Shown piece by piece: positions 8,843-17,474 of a DNA stretch of 43,183 nt. The number at the start of each line of letters is the position of its first letter. Position 1 is the stretch's first letter. Under the pieces are notes generated by a model. It was not told the DNA's origin and did no database searches. It saw nothing but the letters and a program-made list of their open reading frames with translations. This DNA is from Phycisphaerales bacterium (GTDB taxonomy: Bacteria; Planctomycetota; Phycisphaerae; Phycisphaerales; UBA1924), in NCBI GenBank assembly GCA_029260375.1, contig JAJDDI010000036.1, positions 1 through 43,183 on the forward strand. Direction: 5' to 3'. A program made the translations under genes and the position numbers.

Positions 8843-9835
8843 ATGCACGCCAGCCCACCACACGGTTCATCACCCGGTTGCTCGGATCCCGACGCCGCGG
8901 CTTTCGAGACGTTTCTCCACCTGCCCGATCGGCGAGCGGGCAAGGTCCGCGACGTCTACCGCCTGCCCGTCGAGCACGGGCCCGACCGGGTGCTGATGAT
9001 CGCGACGGACCGCCTCTCGGCGTTCGACGTCGTCATGCCCACCCCAATCCCGGGCAAGGGGCGCCTGCTGACGGGGATCGCGGCTTTTTGGCTGCGGTGG
9101 ATCGAGGCGAGGGGCCTGGCCCGCACCCATCTCATCTCGATCAACGCGGCGGATATTCCCGAATCCGCGTTCGGCGCGGGCTCGACCTCGCGTCAGACAC
9201 TCGAGGGGCGCGTGACCATCGGGCGGCGCTGCCGGGTCATCCCCGTCGAGTGCGTGGTGCGCGGGTACATCGAGGGGTCCGGGCTCCAGGACTACCGGGC
9301 GACGGGCGCGATCTGCGGCGTGCAACTCCCCGCGGGGCTGCGCCAGTGCGACCGGCTCCCCGAGCCGATCTTCACACCCGCGACCAAGGCCGAGGCGGGG
9401 CACGACGAGAACATCGATTTCGAGACCGCGGGCGGCGCGGTCGGGACCGAGCTGATGCGCACGCTGCGCGACCGCTCGCTGGCGATCTACACCGCCGCGT
9501 CGGCGTACGCGCTGGAGCGCGGGATCATCATCGCGGACACCAAGTTCGAGTTCGGGCTGCCTATCGACGACGAGGGGAACGTCATCGATAAGGACCCGAT
9601 CGTGATCGACGAGGCGCTCACGCCCGACAGCTCGCGGTTCTGGCCCGCGGCGTCCTACGAGCCCGGGCGGGCCCAGCAGAGCTTCGACAAGCAGTTCGTG
9701 CGCGAGCACCTGCAGTCCCTCGTGGACCGGGGCGCGTGGGACAAGACCGCTCCGGGGCCGCGGCTTCCCGATGACGTCGTGCGAGGGACGCTCGCGCGGT
9801 ACCGCGAGGCGCGGGACCTCCTGCTCGGCGGATGA
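8843..9835 (+). CDS. purC: Phosphoribosylaminoimidazole-succinocarboxamide synthase (PurC)
   Basis: PurC joins CAIR and aspartate with ATP to make SAICAR in purine synthesis. The 330-residue protein shows the family signatures GKVRDVY (33-39), ATDRLSAFD (54-62), CVVRGYIEGSG (137-147) and, later, ADTKFEFG in the ATP-binding region. It is longer than the roughly 240-residue enterobacterial form and close to the long fungal-type class, with inserted segments such as the one at about 150-175. The ATG at 8843 fits both the family N-terminus and the leaderless -10 box. Earlier in-frame starts would add a low-complexity GC-rich tail. Its stop lies one base from the end of the convergent operon at 9837, with no visible terminator between them. 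Confidence 0.95.
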   Translation: MHASPPHGSSPGCSDPDAAAFETFLHLPDRRAGKVRDVYRLPVEHGPDRVLMIATDRLSAFDVVMPTPIPGKGRLLTGIAAFWLRWIEARGLARTHLISINAADIPESAFGAGSTSRQTLEGRVTIGRRCRVIPVECVVRGYIEGSGLQDYRATGAICGVQLPAGLRQCDRLPEPIFTPATKAEAGHDENIDFETAGGAVGTELMRTLRDRSLAIYTAASAYALERGIIIADTKFEFGLPIDDEGNVIDKDPIVIDEALTPDSSRFWPAASYEPGRAQQSFDKQFVREHLQSLVDRGAWDKTAPGPRLPDDVVRGTLARYREARDLLLGG

Positions 9836-9836
9836 A

Positions 9837-11825
9837 CTACTTCTGGCGGAGCCCCTGGTTCTCGCGGGCCTTTCGCTCGGCGAACTTGCGCTCCATCATC
9901 GCCCGGTGCTCGTCCATGCCCTCGGGCTCGGGGAAGACCTCCTCGAAGGTCCGCCCCTGCAGATCGACGGCGACGCCCTCGTCGCCCTGTGCGGCAAAGA
10001 GCGGGCCGTAGCGGTCCACGATCGGGTCGTAGGCGAACTTGCGGAGGTTCTCCGGCGCCCGGTAGTACATCAGCTCCGCCTCGCGGGGGCCGAGGACGGA
10101 GACCGTGGCGGCGAAGATCGTGCCCGCGACGACGCGGAAGTCCGGGTCCACGTAGCCCATGCGGTTGACGCCCGAGTCGGCGACGACGTCGCGGAGTTGC
10201 TTCTTGACGTAGATCTGGTGCGCGAGACGGGCGAACTCGATCTGGCCCTCGTACAGCTCCTGGTTGTTGCCGAGCAGTCCCTGCATGAAGGCGCCCTGGA
10301 GCGAGGCGGTCATCTGGTTGACGACGATGTAGGGCGAGTCGGTGCGGTCCTCGCCGAACACCTCGTTGCGGGCGAACTCGTCGAGGGTGACGGCCCAGCG
10401 TTCGACGCGCCAGGTCATGCCCGCGTTCTGGCTGGGGAACTCACGTCCCACCTTGTACCAGTGCTCGGCGCGTTCCATCTCGCCGCGCCGGTAGAAGAAC
10501 AGGACCGCCTGGGCGATGAAGTTCTCGTAGCCCGCGCTGAAGGCGCGGACGGCGCGTCGCTCGGAGCCGAAGATGCCCACGGCGTCGTGGGCCTCCGCCA
10601 TTACATCGCCGTAGGCCTCGACGAAGTAGGGGTTGGGCATGGGCTGGTAGACGCACGAGCCGGTCTCGACCCAGTCGATGAAGTTGAAGTAGAGGTCGCC
10701 GTAGCGCCAGAGTTCCTGGATGGACTGCATGAGGATGCGGTAGCCGTTGACGAAGTCGACGGACTCGGAGTTGTACTCGTCAACGACCATGCGCCCGACC
10801 TCGACGCCGCGGGCGCCCCAGTAGAGCGAGTGCGCCGTGGGCAGGCGCCAGTCAATGGGGCCGTAGTCTCGGGTGAGGCGGAGCATGCGGACGGGCTCCA
10901 TGCCCCGCTCGTCAACAAGGACGCGCTTGCGGACGTGGCTGAGCAGGTCGTCCCAGGCCTTCTGGTCGTACTGGGGGTCGTCCAGGAGCTTGCTGAAGGC
11001 CTGCCCGCGGGCGCCGAAGGGGGAGCGTCCGATGCCCGCGCGGTCGCGCCGGAGGATGGTGTGGAAGGTGTAGCGCCGGAGAAACTCGAAGCCGACGGGC
11101 TCGCCGACGCTGCGCTCGTACGCGCGGGCCAGGTCCGCGGCCTCGGGGTTGCGCTCGCGCAGGCCAGACATGGACTCGGCCGCGTCAACGATGGGCTGGA
11201 TCCACTGCGTAGCGAACAGCTCGATCACGGCGTCGCGGGAGCGCTGGTCGGGCTCGGGGCGCGGGGGCTCGCCCATGATGATGGTCCACTCCTCGGCGAC
11301 CTTCCGCTTGTAGTACTGGTTGGCGTCGTCGGTGTAGCCGGCGATCTTGTGCAGATAGATCCAGCCCAGCTCCTTGTGGATGAGCATGTCCTTGGGGTTG
11401 GCCTTGAGCCCCTCGTCGCGCAGCAGGCGGATGCCCGCCATCACCCACTGGTAGCGTTCCTCGGGGGTCTGCGTCGTGACGGAGATGTTGTACGCCATGT
11501 TCCAGGCGTGGAAGACCCAGACCTGCGGGAAGCGCGGCTGGAGCTTGGTGATGGCGCGGGAGAGCTCGATCGCCTCGTGGAACTTGCCCTCCTCCTTGAG
11601 CGTGTTGGCGCGGATCCACAGCACGTTGACGAACAGCCCGCGGAACGCGCCCATCGCCACGCCCAGGGCCACCTGGGGCGGGTCGCCCTCCTCGGCGGTG
11701 TCAGTGAAGCTCAGGTCGTGGCGCCCGACGGAGGCGGTGATCGTCGGGTTGAGAAGCGCTGACGAGGCGAGCGCCGCGAGCATGACCAGCCCCGCGATCA
11801 GCCTGACCCGTGTTTCGTGACGCAT
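9837..11825 (-). CDS. Large membrane-anchored repeat protein of the SPFH/ABC operon
   Basis: The 662-residue protein has an N-terminal hydrophobic segment at about residues 9-27, either an uncleaved anchor or a signal peptide. The rest is mostly helical and contains TPR-like stretches, for example the region with EGKFHEAIELSRAITKLQPR followed by a second unit ending LKANPKDMLIHKELGWIYLHK. I do not recognise a named family. It is the last gene of the operon that begins at 19568, 62 bases after the ABC-2 permease gene. The ATG at 11825 was chosen because AAAGGAG lies seven bases upstream; the longer open frame would run far back into the permease gene. It probably works outside the membrane with the permease. 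The C-terminus is charged and short of hydrophobic residues. Confidence 0.8.
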   Translation of the reverse strand: MRHETRVRLIAGLVMLAALASSALLNPTITASVGRHDLSFTDTAEEGDPPQVALGVAMGAFRGLFVNVLWIRANTLKEEGKFHEAIELSRAITKLQPRFPQVWVFHAWNMAYNISVTTQTPEERYQWVMAGIRLLRDEGLKANPKDMLIHKELGWIYLHKIAGYTDDANQYYKRKVAEEWTIIMGEPPRPEPDQRSRDAVIELFATQWIQPIVDAAESMSGLRERNPEAADLARAYERSVGEPVGFEFLRRYTFHTILRRDRAGIGRSPFGARGQAFSKLLDDPQYDQKAWDDLLSHVRKRVLVDERGMEPVRMLRLTRDYGPIDWRLPTAHSLYWGARGVEVGRMVVDEYNSESVDFVNGYRILMQSIQELWRYGDLYFNFIDWVETGSCVYQPMPNPYFVEAYGDVMAEAHDAVGIFGSERRAVRAFSAGYENFIAQAVLFFYRRGEMERAEHWYKVGREFPSQNAGMTWRVERWAVTLDEFARNEVFGEDRTDSPYIVVNQMTASLQGAFMQGLLGNNQELYEGQIEFARLAHQIYVKKQLRDVVADSGVNRMGYVDPDFRVVAGTIFAATVSVLGPREAELMYYRAPENLRKFAYDPIVDRYGPLFAAQGDEGVAVDLQGRTFEEVFPEPEGMDEHRAMMERKFAERKARENQGLRQK

Positions 11826-11887
11826 GCTCACGCTCCTTTGGCCCCCCACCCGTACGCCCGGGGGCGGCGCCGGGATCGGCGCCCCGA

Positions 11888-13792
11888 TCAGTGCCCCGAG
11901 TAGATCGCCAGCTCCCGACGCCCGAAGATCCAGACGCTCGCGAGGTAGAGGATGGCCGAGGCGATGCCAAGCACGCTCACGCCCCGGGCCGCGTCGCCCC
12001 AGCCCAGGAGGCGCCCATCGACGAGGCGGGCGGTGGGTCGCAGGTCGGAGTAGACGCTGAACATGGCGCTGACCGCGTGCGAAACGGACGCGACCGCCAC
12101 CTTGATCATGCTGATGTCGCCGTCGTTGCCCTTGACGGAGTAGACCTGCAGCGAGGACGAGATGAACCCGGCGCCCTCGGCCATAAAGAAAACGCCCACG
12201 GCGACGAGGCAGGCGACGGGGTAGCTCATGAACGTGGCCGCGAAGATCGCGACGATCGCCAGGAACGCGAGCTTGACCCACAGGACGCCCATGACGCGGA
12301 AGAAGTTCATGTGATAGCTGCCGGCGCTGTAGGAGATCTGGATGCCGCCGGGCGGGAAGCTCATGGTCTGCTGGATGAGGCCCTCATCGTCGGCGAACAT
12401 CGCGGCCAGCCCGCCCCCGCTGGGGACGAGCTTGCCGTTGATCACCTGGATGACGAGACGCCCCTGAGGGTCGATGAACTCGGGGGCGATCTCGAGCGTG
12501 TGGGTGTAGCCCAGGCCGATCTCGCGCGTCACGATCACGTTGCCCGGGAGCATGAAGCTCACCTGATAGAACCGGTCGGGGCGGTTGCCCTCGGCGTCAA
12601 CGCGGTACGCCAGCGCCAGCGGATGGCCCGAGTCCCTGGCGGAGCCCAGCCCCTCGAATGTGTACAGCTTGCCCCGCCCGGGCTCGACGGCGAGGAACTG
12701 CTGCACCGCCTCGTTGAACGCCTCGGTGCGCCACCTGTTCGTTTCGCTCATGGGTGGTCGCCACCCCGGGGCCTCCTGGCGGGCCAGGCGCTCCTGCTCG
12801 ATGCGGCTCTCCACGGCGCGGTCGAACCGCTCATCGGCGATCGAGAAGTCCAGGCCCGGATTCACCGAAGAGCGGGCCGCGAGCACCTGCGTCTCCAGGA
12901 TCATCCGGTCCTCCGAGACATCGCCCGAGTGCGTCTGGTACGGCGCGTACTCGCCAAATGCGGGCAGGCGACGGAAGTACTCCGCGGCCAGGAACACACC
13001 CGAGGCCGACACGGCCAGCAGCACCGCGACGAGCCCCGCCACGCCCAGCCACTTGCCCAGGATGTACTTCCACGCGGCGACGGGCTTGGTCATCGTCTGC
13101 CAGATGGTCTTGTCCCGCTGCTCGAAGGCGACGGTCCCGGCGCTGAAGAACAGTGTCAGCAGCGCGATGATCCAGAACGAGCCGCCGGTCGAGTACTGCA
13201 GGAACGACTGCATCCGGTAGCGGAGCGGGTTGTCCGAGTCGAACACCTGCGGCAGCGTCGCCATCGCCAGCACGAGCATCACGATGAACACCACAGAGAG
13301 CTTCAGACGCACCGCCTCGGCCAGCACGTTGCGGGCGATCGCGAAGATCGGCCCGGGCAGCGAGAAGACAAGGCGCATGCCCTGGAGCAGCGCGGCGAAG
13401 GCGCAGGTGAGCGCGACTACACCGATGGCCATGACGCCGTAGTCCTTGGTCGCGTCGAACATGAGCAGGGGCAGCGCGACGCCTAGGGTCAGGGCGATGA
13501 GCCCGAGGTAGGTCAGCGCGAGCCCGAGCCAGATGATGATGAGCGCGACAACCAGGCCAGCGCCGGCGCCGCCGCCCACGAGCACCATCGGGTCGCTGCT
13601 CTGGAGCATGCGCCCGATCAACTCGAGGCGCTGCTGCGCTTCGGGCGTGCTCGCCTCGGATGAGCCGCCCGCGCTGAACAGGGCGTACCCGCCTGCGACG
13701 CCCAGGGCGGCGAGCACCGCGACCACCGAAGCGATGACCTTGAACACCAGCGTGGCCTGCGCCCGGTTCAGGGCGCCCAGAACGCGGAGCAT
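11888..13792 (-). CDS. ABC-2 type transporter permease with large extracytoplasmic insert
   Basis: The 634-residue membrane protein has several TM helices at the N-terminus, then an ABC-2 type core that starts with PIFAIARNVLAEAVRLKLSV. A loop with FEQRDKTIWQTMTKPVAAWK and LGKWLGVAG follows, then about 260 hydrophilic residues (roughly 280-490), then four or so C-terminal TM helices. The core is clearly related to the protein at 20021-21544 (IARN..E..R, ENKTVLTVVSKPIGRSKLI, LGKYLGVAG). Its ATPase partner is the gene just upstream, with three bases between the stop and this ATG. The large insert resembles the NosY/Gld-type ABC-2 subfamily in layout, so it may act in export or in building something at the cell surface. 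The substrate is unknown. Confidence 0.85.
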   Translation of the reverse strand: MLRVLGALNRAQATLVFKVIASVVAVLAALGVAGGYALFSAGGSSEASTPEAQQRLELIGRMLQSSDPMVLVGGGAGAGLVVALIIIWLGLALTYLGLIALTLGVALPLLMFDATKDYGVMAIGVVALTCAFAALLQGMRLVFSLPGPIFAIARNVLAEAVRLKLSVVFIVMLVLAMATLPQVFDSDNPLRYRMQSFLQYSTGGSFWIIALLTLFFSAGTVAFEQRDKTIWQTMTKPVAAWKYILGKWLGVAGLVAVLLAVSASGVFLAAEYFRRLPAFGEYAPYQTHSGDVSEDRMILETQVLAARSSVNPGLDFSIADERFDRAVESRIEQERLARQEAPGWRPPMSETNRWRTEAFNEAVQQFLAVEPGRGKLYTFEGLGSARDSGHPLALAYRVDAEGNRPDRFYQVSFMLPGNVIVTREIGLGYTHTLEIAPEFIDPQGRLVIQVINGKLVPSGGGLAAMFADDEGLIQQTMSFPPGGIQISYSAGSYHMNFFRVMGVLWVKLAFLAIVAIFAATFMSYPVACLVAVGVFFMAEGAGFISSSLQVYSVKGNDGDISMIKVAVASVSHAVSAMFSVYSDLRPTARLVDGRLLGWGDAARGVSVLGIASAILYLASVWIFGRRELAIYSGH

Positions 13793-13795
13793 GGC

Positions 13796-15022
13796 TCAGG
13801 CCTCCTCGCGCTTGGACGCATCGGGCGTATCGAGCAGGGACCCGATGACGCTGTCGTCCACGTCCTCGTCCGCGGCGATCGCGGGGGGCGGGCTCGCGGG
13901 CGCCTCGGGCGCTGGCGCGCTGTCGCCCTCGACGAGCGCGTCGATGAGCGAATCGCTCTCGTCCGTCGGCGGCGCGGCCGGCGTCTGGCCCTCCACCGGC
14001 GCTGGCATCGGCTCGGGCGTGTCGTCGCGCACCAGGCGGTCGATGAGCGCCTCGCCGCCCTCGGGCTCGCCAGAGCGAAGGAAGGCGGCGGTCTGCCCGC
14101 CCTGCTGGACGCCGGCGGTCTCGAGCCGCTCGGACCGGGCCTGCTCGACGATGCCCAGGAAGAGCTCCTCGAGCTTCTGCCTCGGGTGGGAGACGCTCAG
14201 GACCGCCTTCTCCCCGCCCGAGCGCCTTCGGATGAGCGCATCGATCTCGGCGAGCGTGTCCTCGTCGAGCGAGTCGGTCTCGATGGTGGTCTTGTTGTGC
14301 TCCTCGAGGAGCTGCTCGCAGGTGCCCTCGCCGCGAACCTTACCGCCGTAGAGGATGACCATGCGATCGACGACGTCCTCGACGTCGGAGAGCAGGTGGC
14401 TGGAGAGGACAATGGTCTTGCCGCGCCGCCCGAGCTCGATGATCAGGTCCTTGACCTGTCGCGTGCCGATCGGGTCCAGGCCGGTTGTGGGCTCGTCGAG
14501 GATGAGCAGGTCCGGGTCGTTGATGAGCGCCTGGGCCAGGCCGATGCGGCGCTGCATGCCCTTGGAGTACTCGCGCACGGGTCGGAACTGGGCGTGGGTG
14601 AGGCCGACCATGTCCAGCAGTTCGTCCACGCGCTTGGCGCGGGTACGGTGGTCGATCTCGAACAGGCGCGCGTAGTAGTCGAGGGTCTCGCGGGCGTTGA
14701 GGAAGGGGTAGAGATAGGACTCCTCGGGGAGGTAGCCGATGCGGCGCTTGATGGCGACGTCGGTGGGGCGCTTGCCGAAGACGAGCAGGCGACCCGAGCT
14801 CGGGCGGAGGAGCCCGAGCATGAGCTTGATGGTGGTGGACTTGCCCGAGCCGTTGGGTCCCAGGAGGCCGAACACCTCGCGCGGGCGGATCTCGATGGTC
14901 AGGTCATCGACCGCCTTGGCGCGTGATCGCATCCAGAAGTCGCGGAAGACCTTGGTCAGGCGCTGGGTCGCGACGACGGGCTGGTCGGTATGGGTCGTCG
15001 TGCTGCTGCTCGCTTCGGCCAC
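13796..15022 (-). CDS. ABC transporter ATP-binding protein with acidic C-terminal tail
   Basis: The 408-residue protein has a complete ATPase domain: Walker A GPNGSGKS (55-62), an atypical signature motif YSKGMQ (152-157), Walker B LLILDEP (172-178) and H-loop His209. It matches the ABC-2 exporter group of ATPases. After the domain (about residue 310) comes a tail of roughly 100 residues rich in Pro, Ala, Asp and Glu, in which LIDRLV, LIDALV and VIGSLL recur as short hydrophobic steps between acidic linkers. That looks like repeated docking motifs. The start is a GTG three bases after the stop of the HflK-like gene. It should energise the permease encoded directly downstream. Confidence 0.92.
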   Translation of the reverse strand: MAEASSSTTTHTDQPVVATQRLTKVFRDFWMRSRAKAVDDLTIEIRPREVFGLLGPNGSGKSTTIKLMLGLLRPSSGRLLVFGKRPTDVAIKRRIGYLPEESYLYPFLNARETLDYYARLFEIDHRTRAKRVDELLDMVGLTHAQFRPVREYSKGMQRRIGLAQALINDPDLLILDEPTTGLDPIGTRQVKDLIIELGRRGKTIVLSSHLLSDVEDVVDRMVILYGGKVRGEGTCEQLLEEHNKTTIETDSLDEDTLAEIDALIRRRSGGEKAVLSVSHPRQKLEELFLGIVEQARSERLETAGVQQGGQTAAFLRSGEPEGGEALIDRLVRDDTPEPMPAPVEGQTPAAPPTDESDSLIDALVEGDSAPAPEAPASPPPAIAADEDVDDSVIGSLLDTPDASKREEA

Positions 15023-15025
15023 GGG

Positions 15026-16438
15026 TCAGAGCTCCTCGCCCCGCTGGATGCCCACGTCGGTGCGGAATCGCTCGCGGCGCATGTCCTGCATGCGTCGCTC
15101 CGCGGCGTCGAGGGCCTCGCGCTGCTTCGCGTCCTTCTCCCGCTGGGCGATGAAGTCCGGGTCCTCGTTGAGCAGGATTTCCGCCGGGCTGCCCGGGGGC
15201 AGGAGCCAGGTCTGCACGAAGGGCTTGGCGAGGAACTCGGCGTACGCCATCGCCCAGTCGCGCGACATCATCAGGCTCGGGTTGGCGTGGAACTGGGCCA
15301 GCTTGGCCTCGAACACGGCCAGATCCGCCTGCGCCCGGTTGACGATCGCGGCCCGCCTGGACGCGGCCTGGTCGAGCATCTCGGCGACCTCGCCCGTCGC
15401 CAAGCCCGCCTCGTACAGCGTGCCGTCGATCTCGATTGCGCGCCGTTCGAACAGGGCGTCCATGCGGGCGAGGATCTCCGCCTGGGCGTCGGCATCGCCG
15501 ATCTCGGTCGCCTCCTCGAACTGATCGATCTGCTCGATGAGCACGCCCGAGGCGGCGCCCGCGACCGCGTTGAGCACCTCGGACCGTTGGCGGTCCGCGA
15601 CCTCGCGCGCCTGCCCGGCCTTCTGCGTCTGGTTGGCGACCTTGGCGAACTCGTCGGCGAGCGTCACGGGCGGGAACTTGCGGCTCATGGTCAACTGGTC
15701 GATCCGCAGGCCCGTCTCGAAGTCGTCGAGCATCTCCTGGGCCAGTCGCATCGCGACCGACTCGACGGAGCCCAGGTCGGTCCGCGTCTGCTTGAGCAGG
15801 TCGTCGATCGAGGTCTGGGCGGTCGCGCGGACGATGGCCCGCTCGACCACGAGGCGAACCAGGCGCAGCTCCTCGCTGCCACCCTCGCCCGGGCGGACGT
15901 TCTCGACGTACTTAGAGAGGTCCGACCGCTGGTAGGTGACGGACCACTGCATGTGGGCGAGGTTCAGGTCCGCGGTGACGATCGATCCGTCGCTCGCCGG
16001 ATCGAGGCGGTCGGTCTGGTTGAGGCGGTCGATGGGGCGGTTCTCGTCGCCGACCTGGACGTTGGGGAAGAACGCCCGGTTGACCTGCTCGGTGACGGCG
16101 CCGGTCTGCACCTTGACCAGCTCGCCGATGGGCGAGGGCCAGGCCCACTGCGCGCCGGGCGCGAGGTCCGCGGCCTGCTGGCGCCCGAAGAGCAGACGCA
16201 CACCGCGCTCGCCCTCGCTGACGGTCTTGAACCCGGAGAGCAGGAAGAGCCCGAGCAGCGCGACCATGCCCAGCTGAACGAGGCGGTAGGTGATGCGCAG
16301 GGCGTCGGCCAGCGACTGGTTCGCAGGGTCCATCCGCGAGGCGAAGTCCGTGTCGGGGGCGCCGGACCGCTCGCGCAGCGTCACCGAGGACGGACGCTGG
16401 TGCGGTGTGGAGCCCGGAGTGGGAGTGTCGTCGCTCAC
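15026..16438 (-). CDS. HflK-like SPFH domain protein
   Basis: The 470-residue protein has a cytoplasmic-looking N-terminus of about 50 residues, one TM helix at about 53-70, and an SPFH/band 7 domain beginning at KTVSEGERGVRLLFGR. A long helical region rich in Ala, Glu and Gln follows. In Escherichia coli HflK and HflC form a cage around the FtsH protease. Here the gene overlaps the HflC-like gene by four bases (GTGA, with GTG as start), which implies translational coupling. The tail ends with a charged helix (about 425-470) that could extend the coiled coil. No ftsH gene is in the window. The three-gene SPFH set followed by an ABC transporter is unusual. Confidence 0.87.
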   Translation of the reverse strand: MSDDTPTPGSTPHQRPSSVTLRERSGAPDTDFASRMDPANQSLADALRITYRLVQLGMVALLGLFLLSGFKTVSEGERGVRLLFGRQQAADLAPGAQWAWPSPIGELVKVQTGAVTEQVNRAFFPNVQVGDENRPIDRLNQTDRLDPASDGSIVTADLNLAHMQWSVTYQRSDLSKYVENVRPGEGGSEELRLVRLVVERAIVRATAQTSIDDLLKQTRTDLGSVESVAMRLAQEMLDDFETGLRIDQLTMSRKFPPVTLADEFAKVANQTQKAGQAREVADRQRSEVLNAVAGAASGVLIEQIDQFEEATEIGDADAQAEILARMDALFERRAIEIDGTLYEAGLATGEVAEMLDQAASRRAAIVNRAQADLAVFEAKLAQFHANPSLMMSRDWAMAYAEFLAKPFVQTWLLPPGSPAEILLNEDPDFIAQREKDAKQREALDAAERRMQDMRRERFRTDVGIQRGEEL

Positions 16439-17421
16439 TCAGCGTCTCCCTGGGCGCTCGGGTCGGGGAGGGGCGCCAAGATGCCGCCCGTGTGGAGGTC
16501 ACGCATGGAGCCGGGCGAGAAGACGTCCAGGCCGTAGTCCGAGACCGAGAGGATCAGCGTCATCCGCTTGGACATCGCGTCGCGCATCAGCTCGAGCTTC
16601 TGGAGGAAGACGGCCAGCTCGGCGTTGGCCCGCTGGGCCTCCAGGTACGGGGCCGCCTCGCGCTCGCCGCGGGCCTCGATCTCCCGGGCCCGGCGTGTGG
16701 CGAACTCGCGGATCTTGGAGGCGTCGGACTGAGCGCGGGCGATGATGGAGCGCGCCTCGGACTGCCCGGCGGACTCGAGCTCCTTGGAGAGCTTGTCGCG
16801 GTTGGCGGCCATGCGGGCGATGACGGTGTTGGTCGTATCCTCGGGCAGGCGGATGCGGCTGATGCCCACCCCCACCACCTCGATGCCGTAGTCCGTCAGG
16901 CCCTGCCCGCCCTCGCCGGCGGTGGAGACCTGCGCCATGACGCGGGTCTCGAGCTCGCCGAGCTTGCTGGCGCCGCGCTCGGGCGTGAACAGCTCGTTCA
17001 TGCGGTACTTGCTCACCTCGCCCATGGCGCTGCGGAGGCGGTCGCGGATGACCTCCTCGGCGCGCCGGAAGTGATCGATCGAGCGGTCGCCGGCGTTGCC
17101 GAACCGCTGGAAGAAGATGAGCGGGTCGCTGACGCGGTAGGTCAGGAAGCTGACGGCGATGATCTGGAACTCATCGGCGGTGAGCTGCGTCTCGGAGCGG
17201 GTCTCGACGACGCGCAGACGCTTGTCGTACTTGATGACCTGCTGGGCCGGGTAGGGCCACTTGAGCTTCAGGCCCGGCTCGGTGACGACGGACTCGGGCC
17301 CGGCCTTGCCGAACGTCGTCTCAACGGCGACCTCGTTGAAGCGCACGGTGTAGGTCACCATAAACGACACGATGGCGCCGAGGAAGATCGCCCCGATCAG
17401 CACGTAGATGAGATTCCGCAC
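16435..17421 (-). CDS. hflC: HflC-like SPFH domain protein
   Basis: The 328-residue protein has one N-terminal TM helix (about residues 5-23). An SPFH domain follows directly (VRFNEVAVETTFGKAGPESV, GLKLKWPYPAQQV), then a helical stalk with the alanine- and charge-rich SIIARAQSDASKIREFATRR segment typical of HflC. Length and order fit HflC, the partner of HflK in a membrane-bound cage. The start is a GTG at 17421 with GGAG eight bases upstream. It follows the long SPFH gene by 53 bases and overlaps the next gene by four. The C-terminal 30 residues are proline-rich. Confidence 0.88.
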   Translation of the reverse strand: MRNLIYVLIGAIFLGAIVSFMVTYTVRFNEVAVETTFGKAGPESVVTEPGLKLKWPYPAQQVIKYDKRLRVVETRSETQLTADEFQIIAVSFLTYRVSDPLIFFQRFGNAGDRSIDHFRRAEEVIRDRLRSAMGEVSKYRMNELFTPERGASKLGELETRVMAQVSTAGEGGQGLTDYGIEVVGVGISRIRLPEDTTNTVIARMAANRDKLSKELESAGQSEARSIIARAQSDASKIREFATRRAREIEARGEREAAPYLEAQRANAELAVFLQKLELMRDAMSKRMTLILSVSDYGLDVFSPGSMRDLHTGGILAPLPDPSAQGDAE

Positions 17422-17474
17422 GGTGAAAGCTCCGATGGGCGGGGTCGTGACCCCGCCTCAGCCGTTGATCCTGG

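Noticed and set aside
6814..8873. Longer N-termini for the HhH and GH10-like genes
   Set aside because: The extensions are arginine- and glycine-rich, overlap neighbours and lie upstream of clear start signals.
9771..11762. Open frame of 663 codons on the plus strand
   Set aside because: Antisense to the 662-residue repeat protein and overlapping the purC end; repeats of DGLG and VEVV type, no start signal.
11810..13486. Open frame of 558 codons on the plus strand
   Set aside because: Antisense to the ABC-2 permease; low-complexity His/Arg/Asp-rich translation.
14990..16537. Open frame of 515 codons on the plus strand
   Set aside because: Antisense to the HflK-like gene, which has clear SPFH motifs and coupled starts.
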